A program made the translations under genes and the position numbers. A DNA stretch of 19,501 nucleotides from CAZWBR01 sp964404205 (GTDB lineage: Bacteria; Bacteroidota; Bacteroidia; Bacteroidales; Prolixibacteraceae): NCBI GenBank assembly GCA_964404205.1, contig CAYOJD010000061.1:1-19501 (forward strand), in the 5' to 3' direction. This document shows, piece after piece, positions 7,206-15,273 of the stretch (within the stretch, counting starts at the first letter, position 1; each line of letters opens with the position of its first letter). Under the pieces are notes generated by a model that saw nothing but the letters and a program-made list of their open reading frames with translations, had not been told where the DNA came from and made no database searches.

Positions 7206-8198
7206 ATGGATAATAAAATATACAACTGGGGCATATTGGCACCCGGTCGAATTGCCGGAAAATTTGTCGACGAATTGCGTCACTTGCCCAACGCCCGTCT
7301 GCTGGCTGTTGGTTCAAGAGATTATTCGCGTGCTGTCAGTTTTGCGCAGGACTTTGGAATTGAAAGGGTATATGGAAGTTATACCGATTTGGTTGGCGAC
7401 CCCGATATTGATATCATCTATATTGCTTCGCCTCACTCGCACCATGCCGAACATGCTCAACTTTGTTTGAACCACGGGAAAGCCGTATTGTGCGAGAAGG
7501 CGCTGGCCATCAATCAACACGAAGTAAATCAGATGATTGAAACGGCCCGTCAAAATAACCGATTGCTGATGGAGGCCTTTTTTGTGCCACATCAACCATC
7601 GTATATCGAGGCAAAAAGGGTTATCGAATCGGGTACGTTGGGGAAAATCAAACATATCAACAGTTGGTTTGGCTTCAACAAAAGTCCCTACGACATCAAT
7701 CATCGTTTGCTGAATCGTGAACTTGGCGGTGGAGCCTTACTTGATATTGGTCTTTACTGCGTTTTCGATACCCTTTGGTTTTTGGGTGCCCCCACGAATA
7801 TATCAGCTAAAGCTCATTTGGCCGATACCGGAGCCGACCAATCTGTTACCGTTCATTTCGATTATTCGTCGGATACTACGGCTTCGCTTTATGCCACTTT
7901 TTATAGCGCGATTGGTTTTGGTACCGACATCTTTTGCGAACAGGGCATCATCCGTCTTCGCCGAAGCAGCGCTATCGATCAATGGTTGGAAATTGAAAGA
8001 ATGGGACAACCGGCTGAACGATTTTCCTGGCCTGCGCATCTTTGCGGCATGAAGCAAGAGGCAGCTGAAGCCATGAGATGCCTGGAGAATCATCAGTTGG
8101 AAAGCAAAATAATATCCCACCAGATGAGTCTTACACTTATCCGTACGTTGGATCAAATTCGAAAGCTGACAGGAATTTATTATCCCGGAAAAGACTGA
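7206..8198 (+). CDS. Gfo/Idh/MocA-family NAD(P)-dependent oxidoreductase
   Basis: A 330-residue cytosolic oxidoreductase. The N-terminal Rossmann fold begins with GILAPGRIAGKF at 9-20, a variant of GxGxxA in which alanine and proline replace the first glycine region, and continues with IASPHSHHAEHA at 73-84. The EKP motif is present as EKA (E97, K98, A99), keeping the catalytic lysine. The C-terminal domain has the family segment GGGALLDIGLY at 174-184. This combination is closest to the dihydrodiol dehydrogenase-like/glucose-fructose oxidoreductase branch acting on sugars or cyclic diols. The substrate cannot be read from the sequence and the neighbours give no sugar pathway. It diverges from the HD hydrolase and ends 14 bases from the convergent polyprenyl synthase. 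Confidence 0.9.
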   Translation: MDNKIYNWGILAPGRIAGKFVDELRHLPNARLLAVGSRDYSRAVSFAQDFGIERVYGSYTDLVGDPDIDIIYIASPHSHHAEHAQLCLNHGKAVLCEKALAINQHEVNQMIETARQNNRLLMEAFFVPHQPSYIEAKRVIESGTLGKIKHINSWFGFNKSPYDINHRLLNRELGGGALLDIGLYCVFDTLWFLGAPTNISAKAHLADTGADQSVTVHFDYSSDTTASLYATFYSAIGFGTDIFCEQGIIRLRRSSAIDQWLEIERMGQPAERFSWPAHLCGMKQEAAEAMRCLENHQLESKIISHQMSLTLIRTLDQIRKLTGIYYPGKD

Positions 8199-8212
8199 AA
8201 GCAGATCGGGTC

Positions 8213-9187
8213 TTAACTTTCTCTGGTTGTGATGTATTTCACATACTCGATTAAAGCAGTTTTAACGGCTGAATCGGGGTAACTGCTGAGCTGGTCAACC
8301 GATTTCTGGTAAAAATCGAGCATCACCTTTTCTGCATAGGCAAAACCATCTTTGGCGGCCACAAATGCCGACACTTCGTGCAAATCGGCATTGCTTTTTT
8401 TCTTTTTACGGACAATCCCCAAAATCTTCGATTTCTCGGATGAAGATGCGTGTCGCAAGGCATAAATCAGCGGGAGCGTTATCTTCTTTTCGCGAAGGTC
8501 GTTGCCGGTAGGCTTACCAACCAAATTGGTTTTCTGATAGTCGAAAAGGTCGTCTTTAATCTGGAATGCCATTCCGGCATATTCGCCAAAGAGGCGCATC
8601 CGCTTGATAATCTCCGGATCGCCCGTAACCGAGCAGGTACCTACCGCAGCGCTGGTGGCCAGCAAAGAGGCTGTTTTCTTGCGAATAATCTCAAAATAGA
8701 CCTCTTCGGTAATATCGAGCTTGCGCGCTTTCTCAATCTGAAGGATTTCTCCCTCGCTCATATCGCGAACCGCAACCGAGATCTGGTCAAGAATATCGTA
8801 ATCACGGTGTTCAATGCACCACAACATTCCTTTGGCCAGAATAAAGTCGCCCACCAAAACGGCAATTTTATTTTTCCAGATGGCATTCACCGAAAAGAAG
8901 CCGCGTCGCTGGTACGATTCGTCTACCACATCGTCGTGTACCAGAGTGGCAGTGTGTAGCAGTTCGATGGTAAGGGCTGCGTGATAGCTCCTGGGGTTGA
9001 ATTCTCCATTTAGCTTAGCCGTCAGAAAAACAAGCATCGGGCGCATCTGCTTCCCCTTTCGGCGAAGAATGTAGTTGACGATTGTGCTGAGAAGGGGAAT
9101 CTCGGTCCGTGTAGCTTGCGTAAAAAAAGGTTCGAACCCTTTCAGCTCACTTTCGATTGGCAGCGTGATGATATTTTTCGACGACAT
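8213..9187 (-). CDS. Long-chain polyprenyl diphosphate synthase
   Basis: A trans-isoprenyl diphosphate synthase of 324 residues that condenses isopentenyl diphosphate units, probably making the octaprenyl/solanesyl-length side chain for menaquinone. KGKQMRP at 44-50 binds the homoallylic substrate. The first aspartate-rich motif is DDVVD at 85-89 and the second is KDDLFD at 211-216, followed by GKPTGNDLREKKITLP at 224-239. The residue five positions before the first motif is alanine (A80), with no bulky aromatic, consistent with a long-chain product. The ATG at 9187 starts MSSKNI, as in related Bacteroidota proteins; the frame upstream is open but covers a good promoter. The exact chain length is an inference. 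Confidence 0.92.
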   Translation of the reverse strand: MSSKNIITLPIESELKGFEPFFTQATRTEIPLLSTIVNYILRRKGKQMRPMLVFLTAKLNGEFNPRSYHAALTIELLHTATLVHDDVVDESYQRRGFFSVNAIWKNKIAVLVGDFILAKGMLWCIEHRDYDILDQISVAVRDMSEGEILQIEKARKLDITEEVYFEIIRKKTASLLATSAAVGTCSVTGDPEIIKRMRLFGEYAGMAFQIKDDLFDYQKTNLVGKPTGNDLREKKITLPLIYALRHASSSEKSKILGIVRKKKKSNADLHEVSAFVAAKDGFAYAEKVMLDFYQKSVDQLSSYPDSAVKTALIEYVKYITTRES

Positions 9188-9224
9188 TTCGAAGTTTCCT
9201 GTTTTGGATAATTTCCCTATGCGG

Positions 9225-9254
9225 TAAAGGTAGCAATTTATCTTAATTGCCAAA
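9225..9254 (-). promoter_or_regulatory. Predicted promoter of the polyprenyl synthase gene
   Basis: On the minus strand TTTG at 9254-9251, an 18-base spacer, then TACCTTTA at 9232-9225 (seven of eight positions match TAnnTTTG). The leader to the ATG at 9187 would be about 30 bases. Confidence 0.48.
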
Positions 9255-9381
9255 TTGTGTGAAGTCATTCTAAATAACTTTTGAATCAAATTGTCTTATT
9301 GTTTTGTAAATGAATGGCATGTAATATTTTTTAAGAGCTTCTCCCTTTTTCGAAATGGTTAGGAAGAAAAATCATTTAGGC

Positions 9382-9411
9382 TTGTCATGCAACCAAGTAT
9401 TTATATATTTG
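9382..9411 (+). promoter_or_regulatory. Predicted promoter of the ArsR-family gene
   Basis: TTG at 9382-9384, a 19-base spacer, and TATATTTG at 9404-9411, all at consensus. The leader to the ATG at 9467 is about 50 bases. The rest of the 9255-9381 interval is AT-rich and I see nothing further in it. Confidence 0.58.
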
Positions 9412-9466
9412 CATTTGATTTAAGGTTGTTTATTTTCAAACAGATATCCAACAAAATTTTCCAAAA

Positions 9467-9769
9467 ATGAATACAGACGAAAAAAATATTGAGAAACTGA
9501 CCATGGCAGCCGAGATGCTGAAAGCCATTGCACATCCGATGCGCATGGCTATCGTCAGTTTTCTCGAGAATGGCCAAAAACTTACTGTTACTGAGATTCA
9601 CGAGCGTTTGGGCATCGAACAGTCAACCACTTCGCACCATTTGGGAATCCTTAAATCGAAAGGGGTTTTAAATTCCCGCCGCGACGGAAAGAATACTTTT
9701 TATTTTTTGAAACATGCCGGATTGAGCGGGATTATCGAATGTATCGAAAAATGTACTTGCGAGGGATAA
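9467..9769 (+). CDS. ArsR/SmtB-family winged-helix transcriptional regulator
   Basis: A 100-residue DNA-binding repressor-type protein. LKAIAHPMRMAIVSFL at 18-33 is the characteristic ArsR helix, the helix-turn-helix runs through VTEIHERLGIEQSTTSHHLGILKSKGVL at about 41-68, and the wing follows as RRDGKNTFYF at 71-80. The recognition helix lacks the ELCVCDL metal motif of arsenic sensors. The C-terminal helix instead ends with Cys92, Cys96 and Cys98, which could be a metal or redox site. No obvious efflux or resistance target gene adjoins it: polyprenyl synthase diverges upstream and polA lies downstream beyond a terminator. It is monocistronic, between its own promoter and terminator. The inducer is unknown. 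Confidence 0.9.
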   Translation: MNTDEKNIEKLTMAAEMLKAIAHPMRMAIVSFLENGQKLTVTEIHERLGIEQSTTSHHLGILKSKGVLNSRRDGKNTFYFLKHAGLSGIIECIEKCTCEG

Positions 9770-9791
9770 GTTTTTCTTGCAGATGATATTG

Positions 9792-9822
9792 AAAACCGGC
9801 ATCGAAATTGCCGGTTTTTTTT
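9792..9822 (+). terminator. Rho-independent terminator of the ArsR-family gene
   Basis: AAAACCGGC at 9792-9800 pairs with GCCGGTTTT at 9810-9818 around a nine-base loop, followed by T's to 9822. It lies 22 bases after the stop codon. Confidence 0.85.
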
Positions 9823-9895
9823 GGGGGCTGCAAACGGCTCCTAATCATGATAAAGGTTAATTGACTGCCCGATTTCGCTGCCCAAAATATTCCGG

Positions 9896-9929
9896 TTGTC
9901 CCACCGAACCGATTTTATCATTAGTTTTG
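9896..9929 (+). promoter_or_regulatory. Predicted promoter of polA
   Basis: TTG at 9896-9898, a 23-base spacer, and TAGTTTTG at 9922-9929 matching TAnnTTTG. The leader to the polA ATG would be about 20 bases. Confidence 0.5.
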
Positions 9930-9955
9930 AATAGATTCAAAATAACTGAAATTCC

Positions 9956-12730
9956 ATGAAACGTCTCTTTCTGATCGATGCTTACGCGCTGATTTATCGC
10001 TCCTATTTTGCCTTTATGAATGCGCAACGGTTCAACTCGAAAGGGCTGAATACTTCGACGATGTTGGGATTTGTCAATACCCTTGAGCAACTTTTCAAAA
10101 ATGAAAACCCAACCCATATCGCAGTTGCGTTCGACATGAAAGGGCCAACATTCAGGCACGAAATGTTCGAAAGCTACAAAGCCAACCGCGACGAAATGCC
10201 CGAAGATATCCGCAAATCGATACCTTACGTTCGCGAAATCATCAAAGGATATCGCATACCGATTCTTGAAAAAGAGGGATTCGAAGCCGATGATGTTATC
10301 GGCACTGTGGCTAAAACTGCGGAGAGAGATGGTTTTAAGGTTTTTATGGTTACACCTGATAAAGATTATGCCCAGTTGGTTTCCGAGAACATTTTCATGT
10401 ATAAGCCCAAACGGATGGGTAACGAAATTGAAGTATGGGGTATTGAGCAGGTAAAAGAGAATTTTCAGGTTGACAATCCGTTGCAGGTTATTGATGTATT
10501 GGGATTAATGGGCGACAGTGCCGATAACATCCCCGGATGCCCCGGAATTGGCCCTAAAACGGCGATGAAACTCATTGGTGATTTTGGGTCGGTCGATGGG
10601 GTTTACCAAAATATTGAATCGTTGAAAGGAAAGATGAAGGAGAGCCTTCAGGCATACGAAGGGCAGGTGAGGATGTCGCGCAAGCTGGCAGAAATTATTC
10701 TGGATGTACCGATATCACGGCAACCTGAAACCTTTGAACGACAGGAACCGGATATGGCTATCCTGCAGCCGGTTTTTGCCGAGCTCGAATTCAGGAGTCT
10801 TCTGATGAAATATTCGGGTAAAGCGGCCCCGGAACCTGCTCCTCAGCCTTCTGCGCCATCGCTTCAGGGAACCCTCTTCGGAATTGAAGAACAGAGCCAA
10901 ACAGCTGGCAGTTCGTCTTTTGCCGATATTCAATCGACTCCCCACCAGTATCATTTGGCCGATACCGAAGAAGCCATTCAGGCGCTGGTACAGCAACTTT
11001 CGGCTCAAACAGAATTTTCGTTCGATACAGAAACTACCGGACTCGATCCTTTGTCTGATCAATTGGTAGGGATGTCGTTCTCGTTCAAATCAGCCGAAGC
11101 CTGGTATGTCCCCGTCCCGGCCGACCGAAAAAGCGCCGAAAAGATTGTCCTTCGTTTTAAGAACGTATTCGAAGACGAATCGATTTTAAAGGTTGGACAA
11201 AACACCAAATTCGATACCCTGATGATTTCCACCTTCGGGATTAAGGTCAAAGGGCCAATTTTCGATACGATGGTAGCCCATTACCTGATACAGCCCGAAC
11301 TGCGCCATAACCTCGATTTCCTGAGCGAAACTTATCTTCAGTATAAAAAAGTGGAAACCGAAGAGTTGATTGGTAAAGGGAAAGGACAGATTTCGATGCG
11401 CCAGGTCGAAATCAATACCATCAAAGAGTATGCCTGCGAAGATGCTGACATCACGTTGCAGCTGAAGCCGTTGCTCGAAGCCGATATGATAAGGGCAGGC
11501 GTTGATAAACTCTTTTGGGGGGTGGAAATGCCCCTGCTGAAGGTGTTGATTGAGATGGAACAGGCGGGTGTAAAGCTCGACGTAAAGGCGTTAGACGATT
11601 ATGCCGTTGTACTGCGTGAGCAGATTATTATACTTGAAGAAGAGATTATTGCGCTGGCCGGCGAACCGTTCAATATTTCGTCGCCGAAGCAGTTGGGTTA
11701 TATTTTGTTCGACAAACTTCAACTTGAAGAGAAGGCTAAGAAAACCAAGACCAAACAATATTCGACCAACGAAGAGGTGTTGGTGGCCTTGCAGGAGCGG
11801 CATCCGATAATTGCCAAGATTCTCGACTATCGCGGGCTGAAGAAATTGCTTTCGACCTATGTCGAATCGCTGCCCAAAATGATAAATGTCAAAACCGGGA
11901 AGGTTCATACTTCATACAATCAAACTGTTGCAGCTACCGGAAGGCTTAGTTCCAATAATCCGAACCTGCAAAATATTCCTATCCGCGACGACAACGGACG
12001 CGAAATACGAAAAGCATTTATCCCGTCAGACGAGACGCATATCTTTCTGGCTGCCGACTACTCTCAAATCGAATTGCGAATTATGGCCGCCGTTTCAGGC
12101 GACGAAGCCATGACCGAAGCCTTCCGTCAGGGGGTGGATATCCATGCTGCCACGGCAGCCAAGATTTACAATATCCCGCTAAACGAAGTTACTTCCGATA
12201 TGCGGCGCAAAGCCAAAACGGCCAACTTCGGAATTATTTACGGCATATCGGCTTTCGGTCTGGCCCAACGGCTGAATATCCCGCGAAACGAGGCCAAACA
12301 GCTGATTGACGACTATTTTGCCAACTTCCCGAAGGTGAAAAACTATATGGATACCCAAATTTTACTGGCTAAAAAGAGAGGCTATGTCGAAACCATCATG
12401 GGCCGGAAACGCTACCTGAGCGACATAAATTCGGCCAATGCGGCCGTACGTGGCTTTGCCGAGCGAAATGCCATTAATGCCCCGATTCAAGGGTCGGCAG
12501 CCGATATTATCAAAGTGGCAATGATCAATATCCAAAAGCGATTTGAGGCGGAAAATATCCAGTCGAAAATGATATTACAGGTACATGACGAATTGGATTT
12601 CGATGTGCTAAAAAGTGAATTGGAAAGGGTGAAGCCCATTGTGAAAGCGGAGATGGAACAAGCCGTTCAGTTGGCTGTTCCGCTTGAAGTTGAGATGGAT
12701 GCTGCCGAAAATTGGTTGCTGGCCCATTAA
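9956..12730 (+). CDS. polA: DNA polymerase I
   Basis: A family A polymerase of 924 residues for Okazaki-fragment processing and repair synthesis. All three domains are present. The 5'-3' exonuclease spans about 1-290 (FLIDAYALIYRSY; FEADDVIGT at 109-117; DNIPGCPGIGPKTA at 190-203). The 3'-5' exonuclease spans about 330-520, with Exo I D357/E359 in FDTETTG, Exo II N416/D420, and Exo III Y492/D496 in YACED, so proofreading looks intact. The polymerase domain follows about 530-924: motif A AADYSQIELR with D701, motif B with K754, F758 and Y762, and motif C QVHDEL with H877 and D878. The linker at 285-330 is proline-, glutamine- and serine-rich. The stop codon overlaps that of convergent ybaK, leaving no room for a terminator. 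Confidence 0.98.
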   Translation: MKRLFLIDAYALIYRSYFAFMNAQRFNSKGLNTSTMLGFVNTLEQLFKNENPTHIAVAFDMKGPTFRHEMFESYKANRDEMPEDIRKSIPYVREIIKGYRIPILEKEGFEADDVIGTVAKTAERDGFKVFMVTPDKDYAQLVSENIFMYKPKRMGNEIEVWGIEQVKENFQVDNPLQVIDVLGLMGDSADNIPGCPGIGPKTAMKLIGDFGSVDGVYQNIESLKGKMKESLQAYEGQVRMSRKLAEIILDVPISRQPETFERQEPDMAILQPVFAELEFRSLLMKYSGKAAPEPAPQPSAPSLQGTLFGIEEQSQTAGSSSFADIQSTPHQYHLADTEEAIQALVQQLSAQTEFSFDTETTGLDPLSDQLVGMSFSFKSAEAWYVPVPADRKSAEKIVLRFKNVFEDESILKVGQNTKFDTLMISTFGIKVKGPIFDTMVAHYLIQPELRHNLDFLSETYLQYKKVETEELIGKGKGQISMRQVEINTIKEYACEDADITLQLKPLLEADMIRAGVDKLFWGVEMPLLKVLIEMEQAGVKLDVKALDDYAVVLREQIIILEEEIIALAGEPFNISSPKQLGYILFDKLQLEEKAKKTKTKQYSTNEEVLVALQERHPIIAKILDYRGLKKLLSTYVESLPKMINVKTGKVHTSYNQTVAATGRLSSNNPNLQNIPIRDDNGREIRKAFIPSDETHIFLAADYSQIELRIMAAVSGDEAMTEAFRQGVDIHAATAAKIYNIPLNEVTSDMRRKAKTANFGIIYGISAFGLAQRLNIPRNEAKQLIDDYFANFPKVKNYMDTQILLAKKRGYVETIMGRKRYLSDINSANAAVRGFAERNAINAPIQGSAADIIKVAMINIQKRFEAENIQSKMILQVHDELDFDVLKSELERVKPIVKAEMEQAVQLAVPLEVEMDAAENWLLAH

Positions 12731-13215
12731 TTGTCATCCGTTTTTTCGATTGCGATGGATGCGATTTTGGCTTTGCAAACCTTGGCCAGGCTGGCTGGTA
12801 CAACTTTCATCTGTAACCCTCTGGCCCCGGCACTGACATAGATAAATGGCTGTTCGAAAGCTGTTTCGTCGATAAATGTTGGAAATTCTTTTTTCATCCC
12901 CACCGGCGAACAACCGCCACGAATATAGCCGGTAAGCGGTTCGATCTCTTTCATCTTAACCATGGCCGCCTTTTTGTTGCCACTCACCGTTGCGGCCAAT
13001 TTCAGGTCTATGGCCATTCCCCCTGGAATGACGCAAACAAAAATCCCGGTTCGATCTCCCTGCAAAACCAGTGTTTTAAACACCTTTTCAATTTCCAGTT
13101 CTGCAGTTTCGGCCAAATGTTCGGCGCTGAGATCTTCTTCGTCAACTTCATATTCAACCAATTCATAATCAATTTTGAACCGGTCGAGAATGCGGGCTGC
13201 GTTAGTTTTCTTCAT
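12727..13215 (-). CDS. ybaK: YbaK/EbsC-type Cys-tRNA(Pro) deacylase
   Basis: A 162-residue trans-editing enzyme of the YbaK/ProX superfamily that hydrolyses Cys mischarged onto tRNA-Pro by prolyl-tRNA synthetase. The essential lysine is K47 in VFKTL, and the family signature GGCSPVGMKK is at 100-109, after AIDLKLAA at 68-75. Start at the ATG at 13215; the frame is open a little further upstream. This ATG lies 14 bases inside the 3' end of dus, so the two genes are probably co-transcribed and translationally coupled. The 3' end overlaps the polA stop codon on the other strand. Substrate specificity within the superfamily (YbaK versus other editing enzymes) is by resemblance. Confidence 0.93.
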   Translation of the reverse strand: MKKTNAARILDRFKIDYELVEYEVDEEDLSAEHLAETAELEIEKVFKTLVLQGDRTGIFVCVIPGGMAIDLKLAATVSGNKKAAMVKMKEIEPLTGYIRGGCSPVGMKKEFPTFIDETAFEQPFIYVSAGARGLQMKVVPASLAKVCKAKIASIAIEKTDDN

Positions 13216-14173
13216 GATACAACATCTGAAAGTTTTCACTTACGGCAATATCATATTTCATCCGGTTGACAGCCTTTTTCACTCGCTTTAAAGCCTTGTG
13301 GGGTTGAGGGAACAGATGGCTGAAGTAGCTCCAGAATTTGAGCATCCGCATCAGCAAGTGGCTGTTTCCACTTAGTAAAACGGCATATTGGCCCAAAACT
13401 TCATCGTGAAACTGACGCAGCGACTCAATTCTCTCCTCTCGGTTCCATTGCAGCGTACCCCTGATTTTAAGCGGCAGAAGCGGGTCTTTCAAAATGCCGC
13501 GGCCAATCATCCAGCGTGTGGTTTCGGGAAACATCGTGCGGCACAATTCGAAATCTTCAGGCGTTTCAATATCACCGTTGTAAACCAGCGGATGTTTGAT
13601 TTCGCTGCCGATAGAGGCGAAAAGTGTGCGGTCGGCCATCCCTATGTACAACTGTTTGCCTACGCGCGGATGAATGATGATTTCGCTAAGCGGAAAATCG
13701 TTCAGGATGGGGATTATCGGATATATCTCATCGGGCGAATACAAGCCAGCCCTCATCTTGATGGAAATACGGCTCCGCAGCTTTGGGACAACGGTTTCCA
13801 GAATCTCTTTGATCCGGTCGGGATGGGGGAGTAGTCCGGAGCCTTGCCCCCTGTTGGTCACCATCGGATAGGGGCAACCCAGGTTCCAGTTGATGTCGTG
13901 GTAGCCGAACGCTTCCAGTTGACGGGCCAGAAAAAGAAACTCGTCGGCTGTACCGGCCATAATTTGTGTTACCAATGGATAATCGGGGTTATTCTTTGGA
14001 TCGATGTCGCGGAGTTGCGATTTTTTTATCGTCCCGTCGTTTTGACGAAGCAGGTAAGGGGCGAAATATTGATCGATACCACCAAAAAAGCGAGCATGTG
14101 CCCGGCGGTAAACAAAATCGGTTGCCTCCTGCAACGGGGCAAAATAGATCAAACGGGAATATTGATTTTCCAT
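13202..14173 (-). CDS. tRNA-dihydrouridine synthase
   Basis: An FMN- and NADPH-dependent enzyme of 323 residues reducing uridines in the tRNA D-loop. FMN/active-site landmarks of a DUS TIM barrel are present: YFAPLQEAT at 10-18, NWNLGCPYPMVTNRGQGSGLL at 95-115 with the catalytic Cys100, SIKMRAG at 137-143 with K139, IIHPRVGKQLY at 166-176 with H168, YNGDI at 198-202 and MIGRGILKDP at 222-231. The C-terminal part matches the helical tRNA-binding domain. Which D-loop position is modified (DusA, B or C type) is not clear. The ATG at 14173 is preferred because the barrel's first strand starts only eight residues later. The predicted promoter is so close that the mRNA could be leaderless. Confidence 0.93.
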   Translation of the reverse strand: MENQYSRLIYFAPLQEATDFVYRRAHARFFGGIDQYFAPYLLRQNDGTIKKSQLRDIDPKNNPDYPLVTQIMAGTADEFLFLARQLEAFGYHDINWNLGCPYPMVTNRGQGSGLLPHPDRIKEILETVVPKLRSRISIKMRAGLYSPDEIYPIIPILNDFPLSEIIIHPRVGKQLYIGMADRTLFASIGSEIKHPLVYNGDIETPEDFELCRTMFPETTRWMIGRGILKDPLLPLKIRGTLQWNREERIESLRQFHDEVLGQYAVLLSGNSHLLMRMLKFWSYFSHLFPQPHKALKRVKKAVNRMKYDIAVSENFQMLYHEEN

Positions 14174-14178
14174 GGATA

Positions 14179-14213
14179 CAAAAATATCAAACTGTCGACA
14201 ATTTGGCTTCAAA
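14179..14213 (-). promoter_or_regulatory. Predicted promoter of dus-ybaK
   Basis: On the minus strand TTTG at 14213-14210, a 23-base spacer, and TATTTTTG at 14186-14179. Only five bases separate this element from the dus ATG, so transcription would start at or within a base or two of the start codon. Confidence 0.45.
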
Positions 14214-14230
14214 TCAAATCCTCATTTTGG

Positions 14231-14238
14231 TATCTTTG
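14231..14238 (+). promoter_or_regulatory. Predicted -7 element for the DUF4271 gene
   Basis: TATCTTTG matches TAnnTTTG exactly, 18 bases before the ATG at 14257. The nearest TTG (14203-14205) has a 25-base spacer, longer than usual. It is divergent from, and partly interleaved with, the dus promoter. Confidence 0.48.
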
Positions 14239-14256
14239 CGGCACCAAAATATTACA

Positions 14257-15231
14257 ATGTCCACTTTTATTTTCCATATCGATTCCGACTCCGGCTCATT
14301 TGCCCAAACTACAGGTAATAGCCATGTTGGGGTCTCCGAAAGTGGAATGATGGCCCAGAACCGCACGCAGGTGGAAAATGTACAACCCGACTTCACCGCT
14401 TTTCGCGATTCGGTTGTCAGGCCTGCCCGCGATACCACAATGAATATCTACACCGGCAATCCGGGAATATATCATTCGCCCGACGACACATTGTTTTACT
14501 GGAGCCGCGAAGGGTTTACCGTTTTGTTTCCCAAAGAGGTTGTTACTGTCGAGCCCCGTGGGCCAAAAGGTTTCGAAGGGAAACCGGTTGCTGCCCCCAA
14601 ACAAGACTGGGTTATCGGGATTATTTTGCTTGGCTGGATTCTTTTTGCCTCACTTCGAACCGGTTTCGGGAAATATATCGGACAGGTTTTTCAAAGTATT
14701 GTGAGCCTTGCCGCAGCATCACGACTCTATCGTGAAAAAGGGTACAACAACCTTTTTGGAGCGGTGAGGATGAATGCCATTTTTTGGATCATCATGCCGC
14801 TGGCGCTTTATCAGGTGGCACGCAATAATGGGATGAGCCTCTTTGGCTATTCCGAATTTGTACTTTACGCGATGATTTTTATTGCGGCCAATGGCTATTT
14901 TTCTGTAAAACAATCGCTCTACCGGCTTACCAGTTCAATTGTCCAGATAAAGGAAGAGGTCCGTGAAATGGTTTTTAACATGATGCTATACAACAGCGTG
15001 TTGGGCATTGTATTGTTGCTGGTCGTTACGGTACATGCCATTGCACACGAATGGAGCGGAATTGTTCAGTGGGTTGGTCTGGCGATAATTGCACTGTTCT
15101 ATATTTTCTCACTGATTCGGACAATTTATTTTTCTGTTCGAAAAGAGGTTTCAATTTTCTATTTGATTTTATACCTTTGTACCCTTGAAATTCTACCGAT
15201 ACTTTTGGTTATCAAACTGTCGGCAGGTTGA
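14257..15231 (+). CDS. DUF4271 family multi-pass membrane protein
   Basis: A 324-residue inner-membrane protein of unknown function, recognised by overall pattern and context as the Bacteroidota-specific DUF4271 family. The first 115 residues are soluble and poorly hydrophobic. About six membrane segments follow, near 117-133, 171-187, 199-216, 246-264, 266-287 and 299-318. A conserved-looking cytoplasmic stretch with GFGKY and SLYREKGYNN-like character lies between the first two (SRLYREKGYNN at 155-165). The start is the ATG at 14257, just after a strong -7 element; the frame is open upstream into dus, which is not credible coding. It is followed after 42 bases by the HemD-like gene, an arrangement I recall as common in Bacteroidota. 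The function cannot be read from the sequence. Confidence 0.82.
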   Translation: MSTFIFHIDSDSGSFAQTTGNSHVGVSESGMMAQNRTQVENVQPDFTAFRDSVVRPARDTTMNIYTGNPGIYHSPDDTLFYWSREGFTVLFPKEVVTVEPRGPKGFEGKPVAAPKQDWVIGIILLGWILFASLRTGFGKYIGQVFQSIVSLAAASRLYREKGYNNLFGAVRMNAIFWIIMPLALYQVARNNGMSLFGYSEFVLYAMIFIAANGYFSVKQSLYRLTSSIVQIKEEVREMVFNMMLYNSVLGIVLLLVVTVHAIAHEWSGIVQWVGLAIIALFYIFSLIRTIYFSVRKEVSIFYLILYLCTLEILPILLVIKLSAG

Positions 15232-15273
15232 GAACAGAGGGAAGAAGTAATAAATAATTTAAATCTAAATAAG

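Noticed and set aside
8450..8959. A 169-codon + strand frame opposite the polyprenyl synthase.
   Set aside because: It covers the conserved aspartate-rich region of the real gene on the other strand and encodes nothing recognisable; a shadow frame.
10960..11515. Possible loss of proofreading in DNA polymerase I, as in several other bacteria.
   Set aside because: All three exonuclease motifs with their acidic residues (D357, E359, D420, D496) are present.
13388..13834. A 148-codon + strand frame inside dus.
   Set aside because: It is antisense to the conserved DUS barrel, with no supporting signals.
13966..14256. A longer DUF4271 protein starting upstream at 13966.
   Set aside because: The extra 97 codons lie opposite the dus 5' end and its promoter; the ATG at 14257 directly follows a TATCTTTG element.
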